A stretch of DNA of 64,000 nucleotides from Bromus sterilis (GCA_950022295.1 OX465598.1:122495001-122559000), one strand, 5' to 3'. Positions 11,378 through 22,918 are shown, numbered from the stretch's first letter. Translations and numbers: made by a program. The notes: generated from the letters alone by a model not told the origin.

Positions 11378-11445
11378 CTAGCTAATTGATGCATCAATTG
11401 TTTTTGTATGTACACATATTAACTCTCTTCTTTCTTCTTTTCTAG

Positions 11446-14043
11446 CCCTCCGAATCCGGATCGAGCCAAACTTCGGTAACGAGACGAGGCCCAAAGAAAA
11501 AGTTGCTCCCGGATGAAAGGTTCATGATCACCAGCATCAATAGAGATGGCCAACCGATTCAACCCAGCCGGACCAAGGAAGCATTTTTTTCTCAGTGTGG
11601 GGTTCTTGTTAGGACATGATCCCGATCACCATCCACCAATGGAATAAGCCAAAGGGCGGAGACCCTGAAGTGTCTTTTGTCACCGATAGACAGAAAGATG
11701 ATCTTTGGACCGCGCTGAAGGCAAATTTCACCCTACCGGAAGAGGAGCATCTGGAAAAGCCAATTATAGAGAAAAAGGTCAAGGCTCATGCTCTGAAGAA
11801 GATGGAAGATCTATTCAGGAGGTGGAAGAATGAGTTGAAAATAACATTTGTCGACAAAGAGAAGACTCCAATATTCAAGGGCCGATTTGAGAAGATGAGA
11901 GAACAGTGGACCGCATTTGTGGCCCACAAGACATTGGCGAAGAGTAAGAAGATGTCAGCGATAAACAAGCTAAATGATGCAAAGAAGAAGCATCACCATC
12001 ACACGGGGTCAGGTGGCTACCTCAAAGCCCGACCGTTGTGGGACAAGGCTGAACATGACCTTGTTGATAAAGGGATCGTACCAGAGACATTGAACTGGTC
12101 AGAGCGTGGAAGGAATTGGTTCTTCGGGGTTGGGAGAACCTTGGATCTTGAAACAGGGAAGTGCTCTTGGACGAACGGACAACTTACAATACCGATCAAC
12201 AAGCTTCAGGACTTAATCTCCGAAAAGGAGGCAGGGACGTTCGTTCCCGACTGAGAGAACGATGAGCTCACAAAGGCCCTCGGGAATCCTGAGCACCCAG
12301 GACGAACACGAGGCACGCCACGCTCCGTTCCGTGGAAGCATGGGTTTCCCGACGCAGACAGTTACAGAAGCAGGGAGAGGAAGAGGAAACATGAGCTCAG
12401 AGAAATGCAGAAGCTGAATGCAAGAGTAAAAGTGCTAGAGGAGAGGCATCGAGATGACGAAGCTACCCTAGATGCTACCCCGCCATCTCAGCGGAGAAGC
12501 AGCGTGGCTTCCACTGAGCTCATTGCGCAGCCTGATTTGACGGCTCCTAGGTACCCTATGGATGAAATCACAGAGGCTCAAGTCTGCCACCTTAAGAAGC
12601 AATTGATGAACTTCAAACCCACGGTGGCTATCGGCCATGTTGCACCTCCTCGACCCAACGGAACTTTTCAGTGCCGTCGGATTCCACAAGGTTATGCTGT
12701 TGTGATGGTCGAAGAAATATTGGAGGGATATGAGGAGCTCAAGTTTGACTACCCTACCGGCGAATGGGAAACTGTCCTGGCGAATTCTCTGAGGACTTCA
12801 TGTCTATGGCCGAAGGAATTCATCAAGCTTCCAAACTGGACGCCGCCTCCGCCTCCTTCTCCTCCAGCGAGTAAGGGCCCGCCTCCTCCTCCGACGAGTT
12901 ATCAGGGCACGCCTCCTCCTCCGGCGAGTAAGGGCCTGCCTCCTCCTCCGCCTCCTCCTCCAGCGAGTGATCAAGGCACTCCTCTTTCTCCGCCTCCTCC
13001 TCCGGCGAATATTCAGTGCACGCCTCCTCCTCCGCCTCCTTCTCCGCCTGCGTCGGCGCGTCCGAGCAGCCCGCCTCCTCCCCCGCCTCGTCAGCAAGAG
13101 CAGAAGAGAGCCGCCGCCGCCACTCCGGCTGCTCCGGTGCCTCTTAAGCAACAAAGAAAAAGAGACGCCGTCGCTCCGGCGTCTAGCAGTACAACCGGTG
13201 GCGGGAAGCCATACCAATAGGGTCCATCATCCCTCAATCCTCTTAAGAAGTTACCATACGAGAAGAGCTCGGAGGAAACCGCGGAGATCGTTCAAGCCGA
13301 AGTGGATATCTTTTTGAAAAAGAAAAAACCAACTCCGCATGTGAAGATAGATGAGGCGAAAGCGAAGCGCACTTTGGATGCCCTAAAGCGACCAGCACCG
13401 GCTCCGCTGGATGACAACCATGTCCGCACTCTGAAAAAGAAAACGCAAGAAGCGTGCCAGCTTGGAACCACTGCAACTGACAAAAGGAGAGAACAACAAA
13501 TTGCAATAGGGAAAAAATTCCCCAGCTTGGCGAACATGCAAACAAATCGTGCCCCCCGCTGCAGGTGTCTAATGATATCGTCGTCGCAAATCTGTCGGCC
13601 GGGATGGTGCCCGGTACCAATCCTGGTGATTACCTGGCGGCCGTGATGGTGCCCGACACCAATCCTGGTGATTACCTACCGGCCGGGATGGTGCCCGGTA
13701 CCAATCCTGGTGATTACCTGCCGGTCGGGATGGTGCCCGGTACCAATCCTGGTGATTACCTGTCCGGCGATGCACATTTTGATGCATTGGAGGTGGACGA
13801 ACACAAATTCTGGTACGGGTATCCTCTCGTCAAACATTATCAACAGCTACCAACGATGATGCGAAGATTCCATCAGTGGTACATGAACGCCTGCAAGAAC
13901 TCTGAGTTGGATAGTGTGATGATTATGGTTAAAGACAAGCAGGACCTCGTTGGAATTGAAGTGTTTCCGGTTCCATTTGAGGAGTTATTCCAGCTTTACA
14001 ATCAAAAGGCCATCGATAAAGTAATCGTCAGTTGCTAATGTCT
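11446..14043 (+). pseudogene. CACTA-1 gene, exon 2 (Transposase_24-like domain, proline-rich hinge)
   Basis: Begins after a TAG acceptor at 11,443-11,445 and ends at the donor GTAAGT at 14,044. In order it encodes: a Transposase_24/PF03004-like region (IPITIHQWNKPK, KKMEDLFRRWKN, HTGSGGYLKA; about 11,616-12,250); a coiled-coil piece (LREMQKLNARVKVLEERH); a long proline-rich hinge (12,838-13,090); and a conserved C-terminal block (FWYGYPLVKHYQQLPTMMRR). Compared with the copy in CACTA element 2 it has a one-base deletion near 11,610 and stops at 12,252 (CGA to TGA), 13,218 (TAC to TAG) and 14,036 (TAC to TAA). There is also a shift near 13,560. A 42-bp repeat (MVPGTNPGDYLPAG) is present four times at 13,605-13,770, against once in the other copy. 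Family members are thought to assist transposition; no activity is likely here. Confidence 0.75.
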
Positions 14044-14126
14044 GTAAGTACTAATTCTTTAATTAATTCTCTATATATAGCTCAGCTCTTTCATTGCATG
14101 TACATATAATTCACTATATCATGCAG

Positions 14127-15103
14127 ATTGAAGATCGTCGAATGCAAACAAAGACAAATCTATAATATTGGGTTCATTAACCTAAATCTCTTTAATCATT
14201 AGGAGATGGAACAGGATCCCAAACAAGCCGAGGCCACCTTTCTACAATCGTTGCTTCAACATTAAAACAAACAAAAAATAATCTTTCCTTACAACTTCGA
14301 GTGAGTGTTACTGTGCATATTCAGTTTTCCTTATTTACTCAAGGTTATAGTAATGTAATTGATGAGTTATGCATGCGTGCGCAGCTTCCACTTTATTCTC
14401 CTAGAGATTATGCTTGAGGAGGGAGTAGTAACTGTCTTAGACTCTAGACGAAAAGATCCCGAGATGTATGCGGTCATCACTGAAATGCTTAAGAAGTAAG
14501 TTCAATCGATCATTATCGCACCATTTCGGCAACTTTGTTCATTTCCTGATATCAGGTAATAATTATTTTCTATGTCTGGCAGGGTTTGGATACAGTTCAC
14601 CAAAAAAGCTCTGGGACTGCCGAAGGAGCTGAAATTTTCACGCCCGAAAGTAAGTACTACTAGCTAGTTCAGCGCATCTCCCATTATATTGATTCTAACT
14701 AGTTTCATCAATACCATTTATATAATGCTTGATTATCAGTTTGATTGACCTCTATTTCTCGTAAAGTGATTGCGGCAGAATGAAGGGACTAATCTTTGTG
14801 GATACTACGTTTGCGAGTACATGTACAACGCGACGATCTCTAAAAATGTCGGCTACTCTAAAGAACAATTTAAAGTGCGTAGGCAATAATATTCACAATT
14901 TTATTTTATTACCATCATTTGTGTTGAGTTTCATTCATACATATGTACTGACCCCCTTTTTGAATTAGCTTTGGGAGCTGCAGGATGAACTCCTACCACA
15001 AGATCGCATAATAGCAATTCAAGAGGAATTGTCGGGATTCTTTCTTGACCACGTCATCAGGAAAGGGGGAGAATACCATATGAAACTTGATTTCATATGT
15101 TAG
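14127..15103 (+). pseudogene. CACTA-1 gene, exons 3-7: Ulp1-like (C48) cysteine protease domain
   Basis: Five short exons with good splice sites: 14,127-14,300, 14,385-14,495, 14,583-14,649, about 14,779-14,878 and 14,969-15,103. Together they give the C-terminal pattern of Ulp1/SENP-type proteases. The likely catalytic His is in FHFILLEI, the Asp in TVLDSRRKD, and the Cys in TNLCGYYVCEY (codon 14,797-14,799). The end is ELQDELLPQDRIIAIQEEL ... FFLDHV with stop TAG at 15,101. C48 proteases remove SUMO-type modifiers; Ulp1-like domains are known in plant CACTA and Mutator elements. All three catalytic positions look intact here. However, exon 3 carries in-frame stops (for example near 14,203) and upstream exons are broken, so the whole gene is a pseudogene. 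Confidence 0.75.
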
Positions 15104-15409
15104 GGTATATGTAGCCAGTAGCGTCGGATAGATATACGAAAACTTGTTGTTCGAACAATCTCTCGGAGAAGGAGAGGTCGATCACTTCTCTCTGTAATGT
15201 TCATGACGATCTTCTGTACTTAATGGTTTAATTCCTTCATTTGCTTAGTAGCTAGCATGTCCACCAAGTCCTCTTTATACGTATAGTACGTAGTGTCGAC
15301 CAAGCACGGAGATAAGAGAGGACACCTCTCTCTATTAATTAGCTAGCTAACACGAAACCGCTAAATTAACCCTACAAAACCCCCATTCCCCCTTAAAAAA
15401 CCCCAGCCC

Positions 15410-15642
15410 CTGAACTGCTGACGCGTTGAAGCCTTTTGGTCCCGGTTCATGTTACAAATCGGGACAAAAGGCCATTCTGCTTGATCAAGCCGCAGAGGCC
15501 ACGTGAAGCCCCATCTGTCCCGGTTCGTGGGCAAACCGGAACTAAAGGTTTTGGGTATTAGTTACGACACTTTTGTCCCGGTTTCGGAATCGGGACAAAT
15601 GGACCTCTGAAACTGGGACAAATGGGCATTTTTCTACCAGTG
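15410..15642. repeat. 3' subterminal repeats and terminus of CACTA-1
   Basis: Several copies of a CCGGTT(C/T)-type motif in both orientations (for example GGTCCCGGTTCATG, ACCGGAACTAAAGG, TTGTCCCGGTTTCGG), then the terminus at 15,642. This is the usual transposase-binding layout of CACTA ends. The same motif set is found at 18,815-19,000 in element 2, so both may have used the same transposase. Confidence 0.8.
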
Positions 15643-15654
15643 TAAAAAAATCAC

Positions 15655-16165
15655 AAGAAAATAAATATGGTTATAGTTAAATGCATCCTTCTCGCCGCAA
15701 CGGAACATCTGCAACATTCATTTAATGACACATAAATGTTAATGTGCACCGACAAAACCATGCTATAAAATGATGGCATGGACCGTGGAGCAAACATACT
15801 TCCATGTAAGGAGAGAACGTAAAGAAAGGAAGGAGACGGAAGTTCTTTGCCATGTTTTGGACCATTTCCCCCTAGAATATGCACAAACACGAGAATCATG
15901 TATTGTAGGATTGTTAGTATGGAATTAATCCTTTAGAAAAATGGCTAGGAACCAAAAAAAATCGTAGGTCGTGGGGGTTAAGAGGTGTCGGGATCCAGTT
16001 CATCACTTTCGCTCCTTTTGTTCCCATGTACTACTAACTAACAAGAGGAGCTCAGAGCCGGCTATGGGTGTAAGGACCCGCACTCGCAACCAGGCTCACT
16101 TCTTGGACAGGAGACCCAACATCGAAGACCAGTTGCACTCACACGATGATTTAAGCTAACATTCA
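15655..16165. repeat. Duplicated low-copy cassette, copy 1
   Basis: Contains GGCATGGACCGTGGAGCAAACAT (15,775), TTCTTTGCCATG, ACTAACTAACAAGAGG and GGCTATGGGTGT in this order. The same order recurs at 17,276-17,765 and at 33,200-33,600. No convincing protein is encoded and the function is unknown. Confidence 0.7.
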
Positions 16166-16645
16166 AAGGCTGCTGCGAGTGCGAGTCACTCTAGCATGAC
16201 GCTGAGTCATACAGATTCATGCGCATACGGAGGCAGAAGCTAGCAGGTGCATTTGTTGCGCTGCCTAGCTGATTTTCCTCCCCTACAGGGCAATTTCAAG
16301 AAGAACATTTGACACGTCTCTTCCGCATCAACACAAGCAATTCTTTCTTGGCCGATTGGATCGACTAGTAGAGCTTCTTACGTTATAATTGATGTATCAA
16401 ATAAAAATAATGTGAGTTAATTCTTAGCTCTCTATTTTGCATACTTCCATCGAATTGTAATGTATTTTTCAGCAGCATCAATTATAATAAGTTGTGTGGT
16501 GATTAACTGGAGCACTGTTTTTTATTGCCTCTATGTACTTATGTTTGAACGGAATATTTCATAATTATGTTTGTCACGACACTAGGAAAACTAGTGGCTT
16601 GAGGTTTTAACCTCCTTTTTGAGTTTTTTTTTATGAAATCTAGTA

Positions 16646-16729
16646 TTCCTTCCGTTCTGAAATAAATGTCTCAACTTCGTACTGACGTTACAGTATGAAG
16701 TTGAGACATTTATTTCAGAACGGAGGGAG
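16646..16729. mobile_element. Stowaway-like MITE 1
   Basis: 84 bp, near-perfect inverted repeat (TTCCTTCCGTTCTGAAATAA ... TTATTTCAGAACGGAGGGAG), flanked by TA on both sides (16,644-16,645 and 16,730-16,731). Confidence 0.9.
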
Positions 16730-17078
16730 TACTACGACTATTCAGAGTTTCAAACATGTGAAATCATTTTTTGAAAACATGACCTTTTAATTGAAGATTC
16801 ACAAGAGAAGAAATGTGGTCCTTGTTAATTGCATCCTTCCCAACCGAACAAGAGAAACAATTTTTAATCTGTCTGTCTTGCATACTTGGTGGAATTGTAA
16901 AGCATTTTTTCAGCAACGTCGGGCTATGTGGTGATTAACTAGAGCACTAGTTTCTACTACCTTGTACGAGTGCTTTTTTTGAATGGAATTGTTCACAACT
17001 ATGTTTGTGAAGGCATTAGGAGATCTAGTGGCTGGAGGCTTCAACCTTCTTTTTGATTTGATTTTATGAAATCTAGTA

Positions 17079-17172
17079 CTTCCTTCAATCCATAATAAGT
17101 GTCATTCATCTAGTATAAAGTTTATACTATCTTAATATAAAATGAGAGACACTTATTATGGATCGGAGGGAG
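17079..17172. mobile_element. Stowaway-like MITE 2
   Basis: 94 bp with ends CTTCCTTCAATCCATAATAA and TTATTATGGATCGGAGGGAG, flanked by TA. It differs from MITE 1 in its inner part, yet sits at the same TA of the tandem repeat. Confidence 0.88.
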
Positions 17173-17275
17173 TAATGATTATTCAGAATTTCAAACATCT
17201 GAAATCATTCTTCAAGAACATGACCTTTTAATGGAAGATTCACAAAAGAAGACATGTGGTCCTAGTTAAATGCAT

Positions 17276-17765
17276 CCTTCGATCTAACAAGAGAATCAAT
17301 AGCATTTATTTGTCTTTAGTTTTGAAAATCTCCAGCCTTCATTTTTTGTGACACAAAAATTGTAAATGTAAACCGACAGAGCCATGTTATAAAATGGCGG
17401 CATGGACCGTGGAGCAAACATAATACCAAGTAAAGAAAGAATGGAAGGAAATAGAGAGGAGGAAGTTCTTTGCCATGTTTCAAACCATTTCTCTCTAGAA
17501 TACTTACAAACTTGATTATCGTATATTATACGATTGTTAGTATGAATTCCTCATAAATATTGGATAGGAACCGAAGAAAATGGTAGATTTCGGGATTAAG
17601 AGGTGTCAGGAACCGGTTCATTACTTTCCTTGCATTTGTTGCCACATACTAACTAACAAGAGGTCCTCTGAGTCGGCTATGGGTGTAGGGACCGACATTC
17701 AACCATTCTCACTTCTTCCGCAGGATACCCGACGTAGGAAGCCGGTTGGACTCACACGGTGATTG
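17276..17765. repeat. Duplicated low-copy cassette, copy 2
   Basis: Same ordered motifs as 15,655-16,165 (GCATGGACCGTGGAGCAAAC at 17,400, TTCTTTGCCATG, TAACTAACAAGAGG, GGCTATGGGTGTAGGG). Divergence is moderate and no intact ORF is shared between copies. Confidence 0.7.
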
Positions 17766-18788
17766 AAGATAACCTTCAAAAGCTAATTAGTGATTAGATT
17801 ACTAGGGTAGCGACATTTATTGTCAAGATGGTGGCTTTAGACATATGATGTATTAATTTGTGTGGTCTTGATGAATAATTAATAAAATAGCCGCATGCAT
17901 TGCCCTAATGCAGAGGCCGAGTGCCATCCTCCTTAAAAAAAACTTACTGGTCTTCAAACAGGGTAATTTGTCATTCACATATCTCACACTTTCTCTAAAT
18001 GCTAGAGGGTTGAACGCTTTTCTACCATATGTCAAGAAACTGAAAGTTGGCTATTTGATAGTTCCATTTTGTTGTCATATGATGAAAAAACTATTAATCA
18101 AAGTCGTTTCTCTACTCTGCCTATTTTGTTCATATGTACAGTGGCTTTTTCCAAAAGTTGTCCTTCAAATGTTGAACCAACTCTCATTGCACGGAGAAAG
18201 GTTTGAAACCCTAAAAATTAAGGGGTGCTTTGAATTTTGGATGTGGAAGCTCACAACAACACTTTTTATGGAAATCTATACAAGCCTTTCAACAAACACT
18301 AGTATAAAATTAGGCTTTGCATGTGACTGCCTGTGCTAATAATTGATAGAAGACAGTTTACGTTAAAAAATCCCATTACAGGAAAAATCACTTGGAGCTG
18401 TGTGGCTGGTCGTAAGTCGAGTGTCAAAACACGAGTACTCATCTTAATGTGTCGTAAGTCGAGTACCAAAAAAAGGACACCCAGTAAGGTTTGAGCACTC
18501 GGCTTAATAGACAATAGTCAGAGTTTTTAAACATGTGCTACTCGGTTTATATAAAATACTCGACCTATAGTTAAAAAAGAACTCGGCTTCCACAAAATTG
18601 ACGGCAATATTTTTTGACAAGCAGCCATAATGGTGTTGGTTAACGGTCCATAATAATGTGCCCTATAAGTCGAGTATCCGATATATGGCATTTGGCTTAC
18701 CAATGGGCTATTGTACAAACTCATTTTTAGTGCAGTAATTGACTTTTTGCACATCAGTTGTGAACTTCATTATTCATAACTATGTTTG
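17766..18788. other. Intergenic tract without a recognised gene
   Basis: AT-rich. Between about 18,405 and 18,690 the phrases GTCGAGT, ACTCGGC and CTCGAC recur in both orientations, which looks like the subterminal motif cluster of a degraded DNA transposon. Its ends could not be placed. The last ~25 bp belong to the tandem repeat interrupted by CACTA element 2. Confidence 0.4.
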
Positions 18789-19010
18789 CACTAGTAGAAA
18801 AAGGACCATTTATCCCGGTTTCAGAGGCCTATTTGTCCCGGTTCCGAAACCGGGACTAAAGGGTCGTTACTAATGCCCAAAACCTTTAGTCTCGGTTTTC
18901 CCACGAACCGGGACAGACGGGCCTCCACGTGGCCGATGTGGCTTGCCCAGGCGGTAGGCCCTTTTTTCCCGGTTGGTGCCACAAACCGGGGCCAAAGGAC
19001 ATCCACGCGG
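18789..19010. repeat. 3' subterminal repeats of CACTA-2
   Basis: Repeated CCCGGTTNCxxxAACCGGGA motifs in both orientations just inside the CACTAGTAG terminus, followed by a G-run near 19,047-19,065. This is the typical CACTA end layout. Confidence 0.8.
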
Positions 19011-19370
19011 CAGCATTTCAGTGGCTGGGTTTTATTTTTTTTAAAGGGGGCGGGGGGGGGGGGGGGTTAGGGTATTTTGCAGGGTTAATTTAGGGGTTTC
19101 ATATATTGTTTTAGCTAGCTAATAAAGAGAGGTGTGTACTCTCTTATCTTCGTGCTTGGTCGACGCTACGTACTATACGTATAGAGAGGACTCGACCCGC
19201 TAGTTATTAAGCAAATGAAGAAACCATTAATATAAGTACAGAAGATCGATAATCGTCATGAACATATATATACAGAGAGAAGTGATCGACACCTCTCCTT
19301 CCCCGAGAGATTGGTCGAACAACAAGTTTTCGGATATCTATCCCTAGCTAACATCTGAACTCAATTTTCA

Positions 19371-20342
19371 CAACTGAAATTAAGTTCCGTATAGTATTGT
19401 CCTTTCTTATCGAGGACGTGCTCAAGAAAGAATCCCGCCAATTCCTCTTGAATTGCTTTTATGCGATCTTCTGGTAGGAGTTGTTCCTGAAGCTCCCAAA
19501 GCTAATTTGAAGAAGAGGGTCAATACATGCATATTATATGAATGAAACTCAACACAAATTAAAATTGTGAATATAGTGTTGCTTACGCACATCAAAATCT
19601 TTTTTAGAGTGGCCGCCTTTCTTAGAGAACGTCTCGTTGTAGATGTACTCGCGAATGTAGTATCCCCAAAGATTAGTCCCTTCTGGTTGGAACATCCACT
19701 TTACGAGAAATAGAGTTCAATTAATCAAACTGATAATCAAGCATTATAAATGGTATTGATGAAACGACTAGCTAGAATCAATGGGAGATGCGCGAAACTA
19801 GCTATAGTAGTACTTACTTTCGGGTATGAAAATTTCAGTTCCTTCGGCACTACTCTCGGAATTGTTTGGGTGAACTGTTTCCAAACCCTGCCATACACAA
19901 AGAAAATAATTATTACCTGATATCAGGAAATGAACAAAGTTGCCGATATATGATCGATTGAACTTACTTCGTGAGGATTTCAATGATCTCCGCATACTCA
20001 TTGTGTTCTTTTCGTCTTGAGTCTAAGACAGTTACTACTCCGTTCTCAACATAAATCTCTAGGAGAACATAGTGGAAGTTGTGCACGCATGAATAACTCA
20101 CCAATTACATTAATATAACCTCGAGTATTAAGGAAAACCGAATATGCACAAGACAGTATAACACTCACTTGAAGTTGTAAGGAAAGAGTATTTTCTGTTT
20201 GTTTTGATGTTGAAGCAAAGATTTTAGCAAGTTGGACTCGGGTATTGCGGGTTCATTTTTAACCACGAATGGATCAAATATATTTAAGTTAATGAACCCA
20301 ATATTGTCGATTCCTTTTTTATTGCATTCGATGATCTTCAAT
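19371..20342 (-). pseudogene. CACTA-2 gene, exons 3-7: Ulp1-like domain with lost catalytic Cys
   Basis: Exons on the - strand: 20,342-20,169, about 20,078-19,978, 19,887-19,818, about 19,698-19,587 and 19,501-19,371 (stop TGA at 19,373-19,371). The His and Asp positions remain (FHYVLLEIYV, TVLDSRRKE). The Cys motif reads NLWGYYIREY: the codon at 19,668-19,666 is TGG where CACTA-1 has TGT, and the second Cys is Arg. The acceptor before exon 4 is also changed (CACAA instead of GCAG in copy 1). The exon 7 protein (LWELQEQLLPEDRIKAIQEEL) matches copy 1 closely. Protease activity is not expected; a binding-only role is conceivable but unproven. Confidence 0.75.
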
Positions 20343-20436
20343 CTGCATGCATGATATAGAGGATAAATTATTTATACATGATGAAAGAGTTGAGCTGTAT
20401 ATATATAGAGACTTAATTAAAGAAGTAGTAACTTAC

Positions 20437-22918
20437 AGACAGTAGCAAGTGACGATTACTTTATCGATGGCCATTGCATTGTAAAGCTAAAATAATTCCT
20501 CAAATTGAACAGGCACCAGCTCAATTGCAACAAGGTTGTGCTGATTCTCTTTAACCATAACGAACAAATTATCAAGACCGCCAGATGACTTGCAGCAATC
20601 CAGGTACCAATTATGGAGTCTTCGCATCATAGTTGTTAGAGAAGTACCAGTTTGACGAGAGGATGTCGTACTGATATGTGTATACTTCCTCCATTGATTC
20701 AAATTGTATATCAGCGGGCATGTAATCACCAATTTTAGTACCAGGCGCCATCCCCTCGACGTCGACGATATCGTCACTAAACACCTTCAAAGGGGCTAAC
20801 GATTGTTTTGCCTGTTCGCCGAGCTGGGGAAATTTTTTCACTTTTTGTGTTACTGATCTCCTTTTGTCAGCTGTAGTGGTTCTAGTCTTTCGCGCTACTC
20901 TCACTGTCTTTTTAAGAATGCGGACATTGTTGTCATCCAGCGGAGGCGCTGGTGGTCGCATCAGGTTATCCACAGTGCGCTTCACTATCTCCGGATCTAA
21001 CATCATCTTCTTTGAAGGTGCATTTTTTTCTCATTGAAAATGCATCTACTTCTCCTTTAACGATCTTCTCGTTTTCCTCCACGCTCCTATCGTATGGCCG
21101 CGGTTCAAGAGGCTTGAGAGATGCTGGATCGTATTGGTGTTTCCTCCCGGCGGCGCTGGATGTACCGCTAGACGTCGGAGCAGCCGGAGCGGCGGCGATT
21201 GTCTTTCCTTGTTGCTTATTACGTGCCGGAGCAGCCGGAGCGGGGGGGGGGGCAGCTCTCTTCTTCCCTTGCTGACGTGCCGAAGGAGGCGAAGGAGGCG
21301 GAGGAGGATGCGGGTTGATGGGACGCGTCGGCGCAGGCGAAGGAGGCGGCGGAGGAGGTGGGTTGATGGGACGCGCCGGCGCAGGCGAAGGAGTCGGAGG
21401 AGGAGCTGTCGGGTTGATGGGACGCGTCGGCGCAGGCGAAGAAGCAAGCGGACTGATGGGACGCGCCGGCGCAGACGAAGAAGGAGGCGGAGAAGTAGGC
21501 GGTACCTGATGATCACGCGCCGTCCAGTTCGGAAGCTTGATTAATTCCTTCCGCCATAGACATGTAGTCTTCAGAGCCTGACTCAGGCGACTGTCCCCAT
21601 CACCGGTAGGGTAGTCAAGCTCGAGCTCCTCATATCCCTCAACTATTTCATCGACCATCACAACGACATAGCCTTGTGGAATCAGACGAGAGTGAAAAGT
21701 TCCTCCGCGAGGAGGTAGAACATTGCTGATAGCCGCCTTGGGTGTGAGGTGCGCGAATTACGCCAGAAGTTGGCAATCTTGAGTCTCCGTGATAGCATCC
21801 ACGGGGTAGCTGGTGGGAGCCGTCAACTCAGGCTGCGCAACAACAAGCTCGGTGGAAGCCACGCTGCTTCTCCACTGAGATGGCGGGGTAGCTTCTTGGG
21901 TAGCTTCGTCAACTCGATGCCTCTCCTCTAGCGCTTTTACTCTTGCATTCAGTTGCTGCATTTCGTTGAGCTCCTTTTTCCTATTCCTTTTCCATCTTTT
22001 GTAACCCCCTGCGTCGGGAAATCCATACTTCCACGGAACGGAGCCTGTCGTGCCCCGTGTTCGTCCTGGGTGCTCCGGATTACCGAGGGCCTCTGTGAGC
22101 TCGTCGTTCTCTCTGTCGGGAACGAACGTCCCTTTCGCCGATTTGGCGAAATATTCCCGAAGCTTTTCTACCTTTGCGTCCAACTTTTTGTCCTTCCAAG
22201 TGCACTTCCCTTTTTCGGGGTCCAATGACCCCCCATCGAAGAACCAAGTCTTTCCATGCGATGACCAGAACCATGTCTCTGGTGTGATCCCTCTTTCAAT
22301 CAGGTCATGCTTAGCCTTGTCCCATGACGGGATGGCTTTGAGGTAGCCACCTGACCCCGTGCGATGGTGAAACTCCTTCTTTGCAGCATTTAGCTTGTTT
22401 GTCTCTGACATCTTCTTACTCTTCTCCGATTTCTTGTGGGCCACAAATGCGTCCCAGTGATCTTTTATCTTCTCATATTGACGGGTGAATATTGGAGTCT
22501 CATTTTTGTCGACAAACTTTTTTTTCAAGTCATTCTTCCACCTCCTGAATAGTTCTGCCATCTTCTTAAGAGCATGAGTCTTGATTAATGGCTCTATAAC
22601 TGGCTTTTCCTGATCCTCCTCTGGCGGTAGGATGAAATTTTCCTTCAGCGTATTCCATAGTTCATCTTTCTGTCTATCGGTGACAAAAGACACTTCAGGG
22701 TGTTCGCTCTTCGGCTTATTCCATTGGTGGATGCTGATCGGGATAAAGTCCCTAACGAGGACCCCACGCTGAGCAGCAAATGCGTCCTTGGTCCATTTGG
22801 GGTCAATCGGTTTGCCATCATTCCTGATCCCAGTGATCGTGAACTTTTCATCCAGGCCCAACCTTTTTTTCGGGCCTCGTCTCCTTACCGAAATTTGGCT
22901 CGATCCGGATACGGGGGG
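20437..22918 (-). pseudogene. CACTA-2 gene, exon 2 (Transposase_24-like domain, proline-rich hinge)
   Basis: Begins after a CTAG acceptor (22,921-22,919) and ends at a GTAAGT donor before 20,437. The frame 22,861-21,758 is long and open: IPISIHQWNKPK, LFRRWKNDLKKKF, HRTGSGGYLKA, then WFWSSHGKTWFFDGGS. These match the PF03004-type region seen in copy 1. A frame change near 21,745 leads to 21,661-20,966 with the proline hinge, built of repeated SPAPTRPINP units. Another shift near 21,005 leads to the block LKVFSDDIVDVEGMAPGTK and to ANSEL-like C-terminal sequence, with a last shift near 20,640. Three frame changes make it a pseudogene, although the first 368 codons look almost intact. It lacks the stops of copy 1 at the equivalent positions, so the copies decayed independently. 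Confidence 0.75.

Larger units (their letters stand above)
1..15642 (+). mobile_element. CACTA element 1 (En/Spm superfamily), left end outside window
   Basis: The right end is at 15,642, where the + strand finishes in ...TTTCTACCAGTG, the reverse complement of a CACTGGTAGAAA terminus. Subterminal repeats with CCGGTT/AACCGG cores lie just inside it (about 15,430-15,630). The gene inside runs 1,321-15,103 on the + strand and is closely matched by the gene of CACTA element 2 on the other strand. The first intron holds a complete LTR retrotransposon. The three bases after the end are TAA; the matching target duplication cannot be checked because the left end is missing. No TNPD-type transposase frame is visible in the part shown, so it looks non-autonomous, although the missing left part could hold one. 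Confidence 0.85.
16435..17275. repeat. Two tandem ~433-bp repeats, each with a Stowaway MITE at the same site
   Basis: Copies at about 16,435-16,870 and 16,871-17,275 share TTGCATACTT, GTGGTGATTAACT, ATGTTTGT, CTAGTGGCT and ATGAAATCTAGTA. After the MITE they continue with a shared TTTCAAACATNTGAAATCATT run. A third partial copy is split by CACTA element 2 (18,760-18,788 plus 31,740-31,860). Confidence 0.75.

Noticed and set aside
12804..13317. Arg-rich and Leu-rich ORFs overlapping the proline hinge (also 21,046-21,544)
   Set aside because: They are antisense or shifted readings of the CCTCCTCCG repeats that encode polyproline in the real frame.
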